A DNA stretch of 64,000 bases, taken from the NCBI RefSeq assembly GCF_028867935.1, contig NZ_JAPQNS010000001.1:620001-684000 (forward strand). The letters are read 5' to 3'. A program made the translations under genes and the position numbers. The stretch comes from Flavobacterium sp. SUN052 (lineage in GTDB: Bacteria > Bacteroidota > Bacteroidia > Flavobacteriales > Flavobacteriaceae). The notes under the pieces are model-generated. The model did not search any database and was not told the DNA's origin. It saw only the letters and a program-made list of their open reading frames with translations. Positions 40,760 through 48,872 of this stretch are shown here, in pieces. The number at the start of each line of letters is the position of its first letter. Within the stretch, counting starts at the first letter, position 1.

Positions 40760-41671
40760 ATGAAAAAAGGATGGATAATTGCGCTGCTGCTCCTGTTGGT
40801 GGGCGGTATTGGCGCTTATATTTGGTACAGCCGGTTGAAAAACGAAGCCGAGTCTGAGGGAGGAGCCTACGATGGAACCCTCAAACCCAGGGTTGAATTA
40901 AGCCGGTTCGATTTCACCGACTTTAGCGACGAAAACATTTCGATGAACATGTATCTGTTGATTGATAACCCGTTGCCAATCGAATTTAAGGCCCGCAAAG
41001 TCAATTATTCGTTTTTTATTAACGGTCAGGAACTGGTAAATGATTCATACGAGAAGGTGGTGAGCCTGAAATCGAAGGACAGCACAACCATTGCGCTTCC
41101 GGCGAAATTAAAGGCTAAAAAGATGACTGAAGTTCTGAAAGATCTCGAACAACGGGGTGTTGACAGTACCAACTACCGGCTCCGTACGACGTTTGATCTC
41201 GATGTGCCGATTTTGGGCGAACGCACCTTCACCGTGGACAAAACCCTCCGAATGCCAACCTATTATATTCCCCAGTTTAAGGTGGATGAAATTGATTACG
41301 GCAAACTCAGCCTGAAGGCAATGGATGTGGCCGCTAAAGTCAATATCATTAACAAGAACAAGTTTCCGTATAACATCACTGACACCCATTACACGATCAC
41401 GATCAATGGCAAGCAAATTGCCGAAGGTGATCAGTTGGAGCCAATTTTAATTAAAAAACAGAGTACTACACCCGTAGTATTTCCAGTGACAGTGAAGCCG
41501 GGTCAGGCTCTGGGTTTGTTGCCAAAAGCGCTGTTTGATAAGAAAGACACCCCCATTGAGATTGCCTTTCGGTGTAAAATTCTGGATAAAAACGACAATC
41601 CGATGTTTCAACACAGCAAATTTGTGACGACCATTCGGGGTACACTGGCTGACTTTACGAAGAAAAAATGA
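40760..41671 (+). CDS. LEA type 2 family protein
   Basis: 303 residues. An N-terminal membrane anchor (GWIIALLLLLVGGIGAYIW) is followed by two LEA-2/WHy-type immunoglobulin-like domains: FDFTDFSDENISMNMYLLIDNPLPIEFKARKVNY... and a second with LSLKAMDVAAKVNIINKNKFPYNITDTHYTI. Such proteins sit at membranes or in the periplasm and are found in many bacteria near membrane-assembly genes. It overlaps the MerA-like gene by 4 bases (ATGA), so the two are translated together. Confidence 0.85.
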   Translation: MKKGWIIALLLLLVGGIGAYIWYSRLKNEAESEGGAYDGTLKPRVELSRFDFTDFSDENISMNMYLLIDNPLPIEFKARKVNYSFFINGQELVNDSYEKVVSLKSKDSTTIALPAKLKAKKMTEVLKDLEQRGVDSTNYRLRTTFDLDVPILGERTFTVDKTLRMPTYYIPQFKVDEIDYGKLSLKAMDVAAKVNIINKNKFPYNITDTHYTITINGKQIAEGDQLEPILIKKQSTTPVVFPVTVKPGQALGLLPKALFDKKDTPIEIAFRCKILDKNDNPMFQHSKFVTTIRGTLADFTKKK

Positions 41672-43146
41672 AACAGTACGACATCATTGTTATTGGAGCC
41701 GGTTCGGCCGGGTTAGGCGTAGGAATTGCCATGAAGCGGCTTGGTTTTTCGGTGATGATGGTGGAAAAAAACGACCACCGGATTGGGGGCGATTGCCTGA
41801 ATGACGGCTGTGTACCAAGCAAGGCACTGATTCATGTAAGCCGACAGGTGCACCATTCCCGAAGCGTTACCCGGTTTGGGGTTCGGGCGGAAGGCGAAGT
41901 CAACATGGCCGAGGTGATGCAGTATGTTCGGGAGCGCCAGGACGTGATACGAGTACACGAAAACGCTCAATATCTGCGCGATACAGAAGGCATTGACGTG
42001 ATGCTGGGACTAGCAACATTTGTGGGTGATACCGAGATCGAAGTCGCTTTGAACGAGGGAACAACCGTTCGGGCAAAAGCCAAGAACATCGTTCTGTGCA
42101 CCGGATCACTCCCCCAACAGCTCGACGCTGAGGGTATCGACGCTGTAAAAGCAATACCGGGTCGCGTTCATACGCACCAGACTATATTCTCGCTTGAAAG
42201 TCTGCCCAAGCACCTGCTCGTAGTGGGAGCGGGGCCAATCGGCATTGAAATGGCGCAGGCATTTGCGCGTTTGGGAAGTAAAGTAACGGTGGTTGGCTCC
42301 GAAGATCGGGTGTTGAGCAAAGAGTTACCGGAGGTATCCGCCCTGTTGCAGCAACGTCTGGAAGGGGAGGGGATTACCTTTAAATTGAAACATAAAGTTG
42401 TCCGGTTCCCGGACATTCAAACGGCTGAAATCAAATCTGAAAATGGCCCGGTTGAATCGGTGCCCTTCGATGTGGTGCTGGTAGCGATTGGCCGGACATT
42501 TAATTTCGACGCCTTGAACTTGTCGGCTGCTAGCATCGAGTTGGACGATAAAGGCCAACTAAAAATCAATGATTACCTCCAGACGACCAACAAGCACGTT
42601 TTTGTTGCGGGCGACGCTGCCGCTGGCGCTCCGGCTGGGACCCGTTATTTTTCGCACGGTGCCGAAGTTCATGCCTCCATGCTGGTTACCAACTTTATTA
42701 CGCCCGGCGTTTTCGAAAAGAAACTGAGTTATGACAACTTCTCCTGGGTGACCTTCACCGACCCCGAGGTGGCTACATTTGGCTGCTCAGAACACGACCT
42801 CAAAAAACGCAATCAGGATTATGAGCGCATCGACTACGACTTTGCGCACGATGACCGGGCGGTGATTGAAGATTACGAATATGCCCGCATGATTCTATCT
42901 GTTAGCCCTGCCGGTATCAACCCCTTCAGCCGGAAGATTTTGGGGGGAACAATCATTGCTCCCAACGCCGGTGAACTGGTTCAGGAATTGATTATGGCTC
43001 AACAAAAAGGCCTCACAGCGGGCGATTTCTTCAATAAGATTTATCCCTATCCCACGGCAAGCCGCGTCAACAAATCCGTCTGGGTCGACGAGATTGGCGG
43101 TAACCTGCCTGCCTTTGTGAAGAAAGGGGCCAAGTGGTTGTATTAA
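41668..43146 (+). CDS. FAD-dependent pyridine nucleotide-disulfide oxidoreductase (MerA/Lpd-like)
   Basis: 492 residues. GAGSAGLGVGIA binds FAD at the N terminus. The redox-active disulfide is in GGDCLNDGCVPSKAL (Cys43, Cys48). LLVVGAGPIGIEMAQAFARLG binds NAD(P)H and FVAGDAAAGAP closes the second FAD motif. The C-terminal dimer domain ends KIYPYPTASRVNKSVW, a Tyr-Pro-Thr ending related to MerA-like proteins, where lipoamide dehydrogenase has His-Pro. The HxxxxE of lipoamide dehydrogenase is not evident, so the substrate is not lipoamide; a small disulfide or metal is possible. Confidence 0.87.
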   Translation: MKQYDIIVIGAGSAGLGVGIAMKRLGFSVMMVEKNDHRIGGDCLNDGCVPSKALIHVSRQVHHSRSVTRFGVRAEGEVNMAEVMQYVRERQDVIRVHENAQYLRDTEGIDVMLGLATFVGDTEIEVALNEGTTVRAKAKNIVLCTGSLPQQLDAEGIDAVKAIPGRVHTHQTIFSLESLPKHLLVVGAGPIGIEMAQAFARLGSKVTVVGSEDRVLSKELPEVSALLQQRLEGEGITFKLKHKVVRFPDIQTAEIKSENGPVESVPFDVVLVAIGRTFNFDALNLSAASIELDDKGQLKINDYLQTTNKHVFVAGDAAAGAPAGTRYFSHGAEVHASMLVTNFITPGVFEKKLSYDNFSWVTFTDPEVATFGCSEHDLKKRNQDYERIDYDFAHDDRAVIEDYEYARMILSVSPAGINPFSRKILGGTIIAPNAGELVQELIMAQQKGLTAGDFFNKIYPYPTASRVNKSVWVDEIGGNLPAFVKKGAKWLY

Positions 43147-43148
43147 AA

Positions 43149-43183
43149 GAAAAAGCCTCTCAGACTGTCTGAGAGGCTTTTTC
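43149..43183. terminator. Bidirectional terminator, perfect 17-base stem
   Basis: GAAAAAGCCTCTCAGAC (43149-43165) and GTCTGAGAGGCTTTTTC (43167-43183) are exact complements with one base at the centre; T-runs lie at both ends. It separates two convergent genes. Confidence 0.92.
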
Positions 43184-43220
43184 TTATTGATTGAGGCTGA
43201 AGGCCCGCCAATACGATTAA

Positions 43221-44477
43221 TTACAACTGAGGTTGTTGCAGGGCAGCGGCCTCGTCGGCATGGGTTACTTTGCGGTTGCGCATAAAGAACCACAAGCCAG
43301 TGAAGGCAACGATCAGGATGATAGGGAACGTGGTCATTCGGGCCAGGGTTGCCTGTCCAGCAGCCAGTTCGAGGGCATCTCCAGAGTTACCAGCAGCCGT
43401 CTGCACAGCCCGTTCAGCATCAATCCACCCACCAATAATTGGCTGGAAAATAGACGTGGAGAACATACCTACCCCACCGAGAATCGACATGCCCAGGGCA
43501 CCCGATGCCGGAATTCGCTCGGCTACGAAGCCGATCATGGTTGGCCAGAAAAAGCACACCCCAATGGCGAAGAAAACAGCCGCTACGTAGGCCATGGCCC
43601 CGGTTTGGGTGCTAAACAGATAAATACCAATGGTTGCAAAAATAGCGCCACCCAGCAATACGCCCGTTTGGTCGAGCCGGTGAATGATGGGGCCACCGAA
43701 GTAGCGTCCAAAGGCCATCAGACCTGTTACAAGGGCTAGAATCACTAACGGTTGCGCTCCCGACTTGGCCATGATCAGGCCAACCCATTGTTGGGGGCCA
43801 AACTCCGAGATAGCAGTCAGCGCCATGCAGCAGAATATAAACAGGTACAGCGGAGTCAACATGGCCTGGAAGTTACTGGAAAGCGAAGTTGAGCCCGCCA
43901 CTTTTGCGGTCGGGAACGTCTGCCCAAAGAATAGAAAAGCGTAGATGAGCGTTGGGATCATAATAACCCAAATCTGCGCCTGCCACGATAAACCTAAATT
44001 TTCGGGACCCATAACGAGTGAGATCAAACTACCTACCACAATGCCACCAGGGAACCACATGTGGAAACGGTTCAGCATTTTATTCATCGTCGAACCAGTA
44101 TACATATCAGCAATCAGAGGGTTACAGGCTGCTTCTGTGCAACCGTTACCGATACCAATAAATAAGGTAGAAATCAGCAGGGTAGTGTATCCCTGCGCAT
44201 AGATCGTGAGCAGAATTCCCAGCATATGGCACACAAAGGCAACCATCATAATTGTCCGGGGGCCAACAGTGTAATAGACCAACCCGCCCACAATCATGGA
44301 AATGGGAAAGCCCAAGAACCACATCGAGTTAATGAAGCCCAACTGTTCGGCAGACAGACTAAGCTCAGTACCTAATTGAGATAAAATACCCGCCCGGATA
44401 CTGAATGAAAAGGCGGTGGTAATAAGTGCGAAGCAACTGGCCAGAAAGAGTCGCGAAGGATTGACAGCTTGGTTCAT
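43221..44477 (-). CDS. MFS transporter, probably sugar
   Basis: 418 residues from ATG 44477. Twelve hydrophobic segments can be followed (ASCFALITTAFSFSIRAGIL, LGFINSMWFLGFPISMIVGG, MVAFVCHMLGILLTIYAQGY, ILISTLFIGIGNGCTEAACNPLIADMY and so on), with a long middle loop after segment six (TFPTAKVAGSTSLSSNFQ). I cannot assign it to a named subfamily; the nearest impression is a sugar or nucleoside MFS of Bacteroidota. It is divergent from a run of sugar-catabolic genes, which makes it the likely importer for their substrate (inference). Confidence 0.82.
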   Translation of the reverse strand: MNQAVNPSRLFLASCFALITTAFSFSIRAGILSQLGTELSLSAEQLGFINSMWFLGFPISMIVGGLVYYTVGPRTIMMVAFVCHMLGILLTIYAQGYTTLLISTLFIGIGNGCTEAACNPLIADMYTGSTMNKMLNRFHMWFPGGIVVGSLISLVMGPENLGLSWQAQIWVIMIPTLIYAFLFFGQTFPTAKVAGSTSLSSNFQAMLTPLYLFIFCCMALTAISEFGPQQWVGLIMAKSGAQPLVILALVTGLMAFGRYFGGPIIHRLDQTGVLLGGAIFATIGIYLFSTQTGAMAYVAAVFFAIGVCFFWPTMIGFVAERIPASGALGMSILGGVGMFSTSIFQPIIGGWIDAERAVQTAAGNSGDALELAAGQATLARMTTFPIILIVAFTGLWFFMRNRKVTHADEAAALQQPQL

Positions 44478-44730
44478 TTTGGAGACAATAGGGGGTTTAG
44501 ATTTGAGAAAGTACAATTAATCCGAAAAGTAGCTCAAAGGGCAAGATTACCCACATTTCATGAGTTATTCGTCCAAAATTTTATAAAAAAGCGGATTTGC
44601 CCTAATTTTCGCCCGGAAAATTATTCAATCGCTGAAACGGGTAAAGGCATTCGTTTGGCCACTTTACAAGTATAGTCGTTCGACAGGGTCATCCGGTTTA
44701 TACCGCATCAACACAAAACATCAATCAAGT

Positions 44731-45882
44731 ATGCATCGCAAATTGCGCATGGGTCAGATCGGGGGTAGCCTCGACGCTTTTATTGGAGCCGTTCACCGAC
44801 GTGCTGCTGGTTTTGATAACGAAATTGAATTAGTCTGTGGTGTATTTAGCCAGTCGCCCGACAAATCAAGAGCTACAGGGAAAGCGCTTTATCTGCCCGA
44901 AGATCGTGTTTACGAGAGCTTTGAGGCCATGATTCTCCGCGAAAAAGAATTGCCGGAAGGGGAGCGGATGGACTTTGTCAGCATCGTTACACCGAATCAC
45001 ATGCATTTTCCGCCCGCTAAAATGGCTCTGGAAAACGGGTTTCATGTCATTTGCGACAAGCCAATGACGCTGAACCTTGCTGAAGCTAAAGAGCTTGCGG
45101 CCATTGTAGAGTCAACGGGGCTTGTGTTTGGGCTGACGCACAACTATACGGGTTACCCGATGATTAAAGAAGCTCGCGATATGGTTCGCAACGGCAAACT
45201 GGGCAAGCTTCGTAAAGTGGTAGTCGAGTATCCGCAAGGCTGGCTGTCGAAGTACGAAGAAGGCAACAACTACAAACAGGCCATCTGGCGTACGGATCCC
45301 GCTAAATCGGGTGCGGCTGGTGCAATGGGCGATATTGGCACTCACGCCGAAAACCTCGCTGAGTACGTCACTGGTCTTAAAATCGAAGAGTTGTGCGCTG
45401 ACCTAAGCACGTTTGTGCCGGGTCGCCTGCTCGATGATGATGGCAACGTGCTGCTTCGCTTTGAAGGAGGAGCCAAGGGGGTTTTGCATGCCAGTCAGAT
45501 CTCGAATGGGGAAGAAAACTCGCTCAAAATCTACGTGTATGGTGAACTGGGAGGGCTGGAATGGCATCAGATGGAACCCAACACCTTGCATTACAAATCG
45601 CAGGAAGGGCACCGGTTGCTTCGCCCGGCAGTTGGCGATTTGTCAGCCTCTGCCAAAGCACACTGGCGGATGCCGGCGGGGCATCCCGAAGGTTTTTTTG
45701 AGGCTTTCGCCAATATTTACCGCAACTTTGCCTTTGCCGTAAAGGCCCACATGAATGGCGAGCAGCGCGATCCTCTGTACGATTTCCCGTCGGCACAGGA
45801 TGGTGTTCGGGGGCTCGCTTTCATTGATACAGTACTTGCCTCGAACCAGTCAAGTGAAAAGTGGACGAAATTCATTAACTAA
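44731..45882 (+). CDS. Gfo/Idh/MocA family oxidoreductase
   Basis: 383 residues, cytoplasmic (no signal). The NAD(P) domain opens [22 protein letters not shown], with the substrate-site motif [18 protein letters not shown] (the Lys of the conserved K-P pair). The C-terminal domain has [23 protein letters not shown] with the His used in catalysis by many members. It oxidises or epimerises a sugar or inositol derivative. The second such enzyme follows after 6 bases, suggesting sequential or paired action. Member of a four-step-looking operon with the isomerase at 47672. Confidence 0.88.
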   Translation: MHRKLRMGQIGGSLDAFIGAVHRRAAGFDNEIELVCGVFSQSPDKSRATGKALYLPEDRVYESFEAMILREKELPEGERMDFVSIVTPNHMHFPPAKMALENGFHVICDKPMTLNLAEAKELAAIVESTGLVFGLTHNYTGYPMIKEARDMVRNGKLGKLRKVVVEYPQGWLSKYEEGNNYKQAIWRTDPAKSGAAGAMGDIGTHAENLAEYVTGLKIEELCADLSTFVPGRLLDDDGNVLLRFEGGAKGVLHASQISNGEENSLKIYVYGELGGLEWHQMEPNTLHYKSQEGHRLLRPAVGDLSASAKAHWRMPAGHPEGFFEAFANIYRNFAFAVKAHMNGEQRDPLYDFPSAQDGVRGLAFIDTVLASNQSSEKWTKFIN

Positions 45883-45888
45883 ATCCTT

Positions 45889-47034
45889 ATGCAAAAAATC
45901 CAAGTTGGTGTGGTTGGTACCGGGTTTATTGGCCCCGCTCACATCGAAGCCCTTCGGCGCTTGCCGAATGTTGAGGTTGTCGCTCTGTGCGAAGTAACTC
46001 AGGAACTGGCCGAGGCCAAAGCCGCTCAATTGGGCATTGCCCGTGCATACACCTTTGATGAACTCCTAAAGCAGGATGACATTCAGTGTATTCACATCTG
46101 TACGCCTAACTTCCTGCACTACAGTCAGTCAAAGGCGGCTTTGTTGGCGGGCAAGCACGTGGTGTGCGAAAAACCACTGGCCAAAGACCTCCACGAAGCA
46201 GAGGAACTCGTGGCACTGGCAAAAGAAACAGGCTTGGTGAATGCGGTACACTTCAATCTACGCTACTATCCACTAGTGCGGCAAATGAAGGTGATGCGCG
46301 AAAAAGGAGAGCTTGGCGATGTGTATAGCATCATTGGTTCGTACCTCCAGGATTGGCTGTTCTACGAAACAGATTACAACTGGCGTCTAGAACCCGATAA
46401 GTCGGGCGACTCGCGGGCAATTGCCGATATTGGCTCTCACCTGATGGATATTATTGAGTATGTGACGGGTGTAAAAACAGCCGCTGTCATGGCTGACTTT
46501 AACACGATTCACAAGTCGCGTAAAAAGCCACTGAAGCCCGTAGAGACATATTCTGGAAAAATGCTTCAGCCGGAAGATTACGCAGATGTCCCCATCAATA
46601 CCGAAGATCATGCCAACGTACTGCTCCGGTTCGATAATGGCAATCGGGGGGTAATCACGGTGTCGCAGGTATCGGCGGGTCGCAAAAACCAGTTGAAAAT
46701 CGAGATTTCTGGTTCAAAGAAAACCTTTGCCTTTGATTCGGAGTCGCCCAACCAACTCTGGCTCGGTAACCGCGATGGTTATAACCAGACTATGACCGAT
46801 GATCCGTCGCTGGTTCACGCCGAAGTACGGTCGGTTATTGGTTTCCCCGGCGGTCACAACGAAGGCTTCCCTGACACCTCGAAACAATTATTCAAGGAGG
46901 TATACGATGCCGTTGCTGCCGGTAAGCAACCCGAAAACCCAACTTACCCAACCTTCGCCGACGGTTACCGCGAACTGCTCATTTGCGAGCGGATTCTGGA
47001 GTCGAGCCGCAAGCAGGCATGGGTGGAGGTTTAG
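45889..47034 (+). CDS. Gfo/Idh/MocA family oxidoreductase
   Basis: 381 residues. QVGVVGTGFIGPAHIEALRRLP is the nucleotide-binding loop, HVVCEKPLAKDLHEAEELV the EKP motif and DSRAIADIGSHLMDIIEYVTGVK the C-terminal domain with the catalytic-type His. The spacing to the preceding paralogue is 6 bases. Cytoplasmic, no signal. The substrate cannot be read from sequence. Confidence 0.88.
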   Translation: MQKIQVGVVGTGFIGPAHIEALRRLPNVEVVALCEVTQELAEAKAAQLGIARAYTFDELLKQDDIQCIHICTPNFLHYSQSKAALLAGKHVVCEKPLAKDLHEAEELVALAKETGLVNAVHFNLRYYPLVRQMKVMREKGELGDVYSIIGSYLQDWLFYETDYNWRLEPDKSGDSRAIADIGSHLMDIIEYVTGVKTAAVMADFNTIHKSRKKPLKPVETYSGKMLQPEDYADVPINTEDHANVLLRFDNGNRGVITVSQVSAGRKNQLKIEISGSKKTFAFDSESPNQLWLGNRDGYNQTMTDDPSLVHAEVRSVIGFPGGHNEGFPDTSKQLFKEVYDAVAAGKQPENPTYPTFADGYRELLICERILESSRKQAWVEV

Positions 47035-47082
47035 CAGAAAAGCTGTAAATTGGTGTTATAGGTAATAAAAGCTAGATAAGCC

Positions 47083-47310
47083 ATGAATAATTACCGGGAA
47101 ATTATTTCAATCAATCCCAACATTCGATTTGGGAAACCTTGCATCACGGGTACACGGATTAGCGTGTATGACGTGCTGGGTTGGTTGTCGGTTGGGATGA
47201 GTATTGACGATATTATGGAGGACTATCCCCATATTACCCGTGAACAAATTCTGGCTTGTCTGGCTTACTCCGCTGACCGGGAGCATCATGTCAAAATTGT
47301 AGTGAACTGA
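47083..47310 (+). CDS. DUF433 domain protein (antitoxin-like)
   Basis: 75 residues. The whole protein is the DUF433 fold: ISINPNIRFGKPCITGTRISVYDVLGWLSVGMSIDDIMEDYPHITREQILACLAYSAD. The C-terminal winged helix-like part binds DNA in characterised relatives. Together with the following PIN-like gene it forms the common DUF433/DUF5615 pair, thought to be a toxin-antitoxin module. It shares one base (TGATG) with the next gene and stands inside the sugar operon. Confidence 0.9.
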   Translation: MNNYREIISINPNIRFGKPCITGTRISVYDVLGWLSVGMSIDDIMEDYPHITREQILACLAYSADREHHVKIVVN

Positions 47311-47663
47311 TGCGGTTACTGTTAGATGAGAATATCTCGTACCGTGTCGTAAAGAAAGTAAATACTTATTTCCCTGATTGCGAGTCCGTACTTCGTCGGC
47401 AACAGCCGGGTTTGGAAGATCGATATATCTGGGAAATTGCCAAAGCTGAAGAATATAGCATTGTTACATTTGACGAAGACTATGCCGACCTCAGCCAGTT
47501 AAATGGCTTTCCGCCAAAAATAATTCTCCTGCGGCCTGTCAATCTGACAAGTCAGGAAGTCGCTGATTTATTGATTCGTAATCTAGAATCTATTCACAAC
47601 TTTCTAACTAATTCTGATGAAGAAAGAGGCTGTTTGCAATTGTTCGACTTTAATAAATTCTGA
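47310..47663 (+). CDS. DUF5615 PIN-like protein (toxin-like)
   Basis: 117 residues. LLLDENISYRVVKKVNTYFP at the N terminus, LEDRYIWEIAKAEEYSIVTFDEDYADL in the middle and PKIILLRPVNLTSQEV match the DUF5615 PIN-like (Mut7-C-like) family. Conserved acidic residues (D6, E7, D55, D58 region) could form a metal nuclease site as in PIN toxins. Translation is coupled to DUF433 by the one-base overlap. It is transcribed 8 bases before the isomerase gene. Confidence 0.88.
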   Translation: MRLLLDENISYRVVKKVNTYFPDCESVLRRQQPGLEDRYIWEIAKAEEYSIVTFDEDYADLSQLNGFPPKIILLRPVNLTSQEVADLLIRNLESIHNFLTNSDEERGCLQLFDFNKF

Positions 47664-47671
47664 TAGATCAG

Positions 47672-48724
47672 ATGAAAACAATGAAAGGCCCGGGCATATT
47701 TTTGGCCCAGTTTTTGGGCGATCAGGCCCCGTTTAATTCGCTTGATACCATTGCCAAATACATGGCTGATCTCGGCTATAAAGGCATTCAGCTTCCAACC
47801 TGGGATCCCCGCGTAATTGACCTCCAACAAGCCGCCGACAGCAAAACCTACTGCGACGACCTGAAAGGTAAGTTGGGCGATATGGGACTCGAAATCACTG
47901 AGCTGTCTACTCACTTGCAGGGGCAGTTAGTGGCAGTTCACCCAGCTTATGGTGCTATGTTCGACGGGTTCGGTCCGGCTGAATTGGCTGGCAAGCCCAA
48001 AGATCAGCAGGCATGGGCTGTAAATCAGTTGATGCTGGCTGCTAAGGCATCGCAAAACCTGGGGCTAACGTCGCACGTGTCGTTTACGGGTGCGCTGTTG
48101 TGGCCGTTTGTGTACCCCTGGCCACAACGCCCAGCGGGTCTGGTCGAGACTGGCTTTACCGAGCTGGGCAATCGCTGGCTACCGATCCTGAATGCCTTCG
48201 ATGAAGCGGGCGTAAACATCGGTTACGAACTGCACCCCGGCGAAGATGTTCACGATGGAGTTACGTTCGAGATGTTCCTCGACAAAGTGGGCAATCACAT
48301 CCGGGCGGGCATCAACTATGACCCGAGCCACTTTGTGTTGCAGTGCCTCGACTACCTGGAGTTTATCGACATCTACCACGAGCGGATTTACGCTTACCAC
48401 GTGAAAGATGCCGAGTTTAATCCAACAGGCCGTCAGGGCGTGTATGGTGGTTTCCAGGGCTGGGTTGAACGCGCTGGTCGTTTCCGTTCATTAGGCGATG
48501 GTCAAGTTGATTTCGGTAGCATTTTCTCTAAACTAGCGCAGTATGACTACGACGGCTGGGCTGTTTTGGAATGGGAATGTGCGTTGAAACATCCAGAACA
48601 GGGTGCAGCTGAAGGTGCTCCATTCATTGACAGCCACATCATCCGCGTAACCGAACGGGCATTCGACGACTTCGTCGGAACCGGCGCCGATGAGAATTTC
48701 AACAAGAAAGTGCTGGGATTGTAA
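47672..48724 (+). CDS. Sugar phosphate isomerase/epimerase-like TIM barrel
   Basis: 350 residues. ADLGYKGIQLPTWDPRVIDL opens the barrel, followed by ITELSTHLQGQLVAVHP, VNIGYELHPGEDVHDGVTF (metal Glu/His), INYDPSHFVLQCLDYLEFI and YAYHVKDAEFNPTGRQG, then WAVLEWECALKHPEQG. The metal ligands expected for xylose isomerase-like enzymes (Glu, Asp, His, Glu) are present. Cytoplasmic. It follows the toxin-like gene by only 8 bases, so it is downstream of the whole run and most likely belongs to the same catabolic pathway as the two oxidoreductases. Confidence 0.87.
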   Translation: MKTMKGPGIFLAQFLGDQAPFNSLDTIAKYMADLGYKGIQLPTWDPRVIDLQQAADSKTYCDDLKGKLGDMGLEITELSTHLQGQLVAVHPAYGAMFDGFGPAELAGKPKDQQAWAVNQLMLAAKASQNLGLTSHVSFTGALLWPFVYPWPQRPAGLVETGFTELGNRWLPILNAFDEAGVNIGYELHPGEDVHDGVTFEMFLDKVGNHIRAGINYDPSHFVLQCLDYLEFIDIYHERIYAYHVKDAEFNPTGRQGVYGGFQGWVERAGRFRSLGDGQVDFGSIFSKLAQYDYDGWAVLEWECALKHPEQGAAEGAPFIDSHIIRVTERAFDDFVGTGADENFNKKVLGL

Positions 48725-48741
48725 ACAGAGATAAGATGGTA

Positions 48742-48786
48742 AACAAAGAAGGTCTTAGAATTTCCTAAGACCTTCTTTGTTTTTCT
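48742..48786 (+). terminator. Intrinsic terminator
   Basis: AACAAAGAAGGTCTTAG / CTAAGACCTTCTTTGTT with a short loop and T-run, closing the sugar-catabolic run. Confidence 0.88.
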
Positions 48787-48872
48787 GAACGTATAGCTAC
48801 ATTAAAACTCAATTCCTCTGCACTGTCTACACAAAAGTTAAACCTGATGCTCAAAGGATAGTGTAACATCAG

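Noticed and set aside
43221..44516. Longer start of the MFS transporter at 44516
   Set aside because: That start is a TTG preceding a polar stretch; ATG 44477 lies directly before the first membrane segment.
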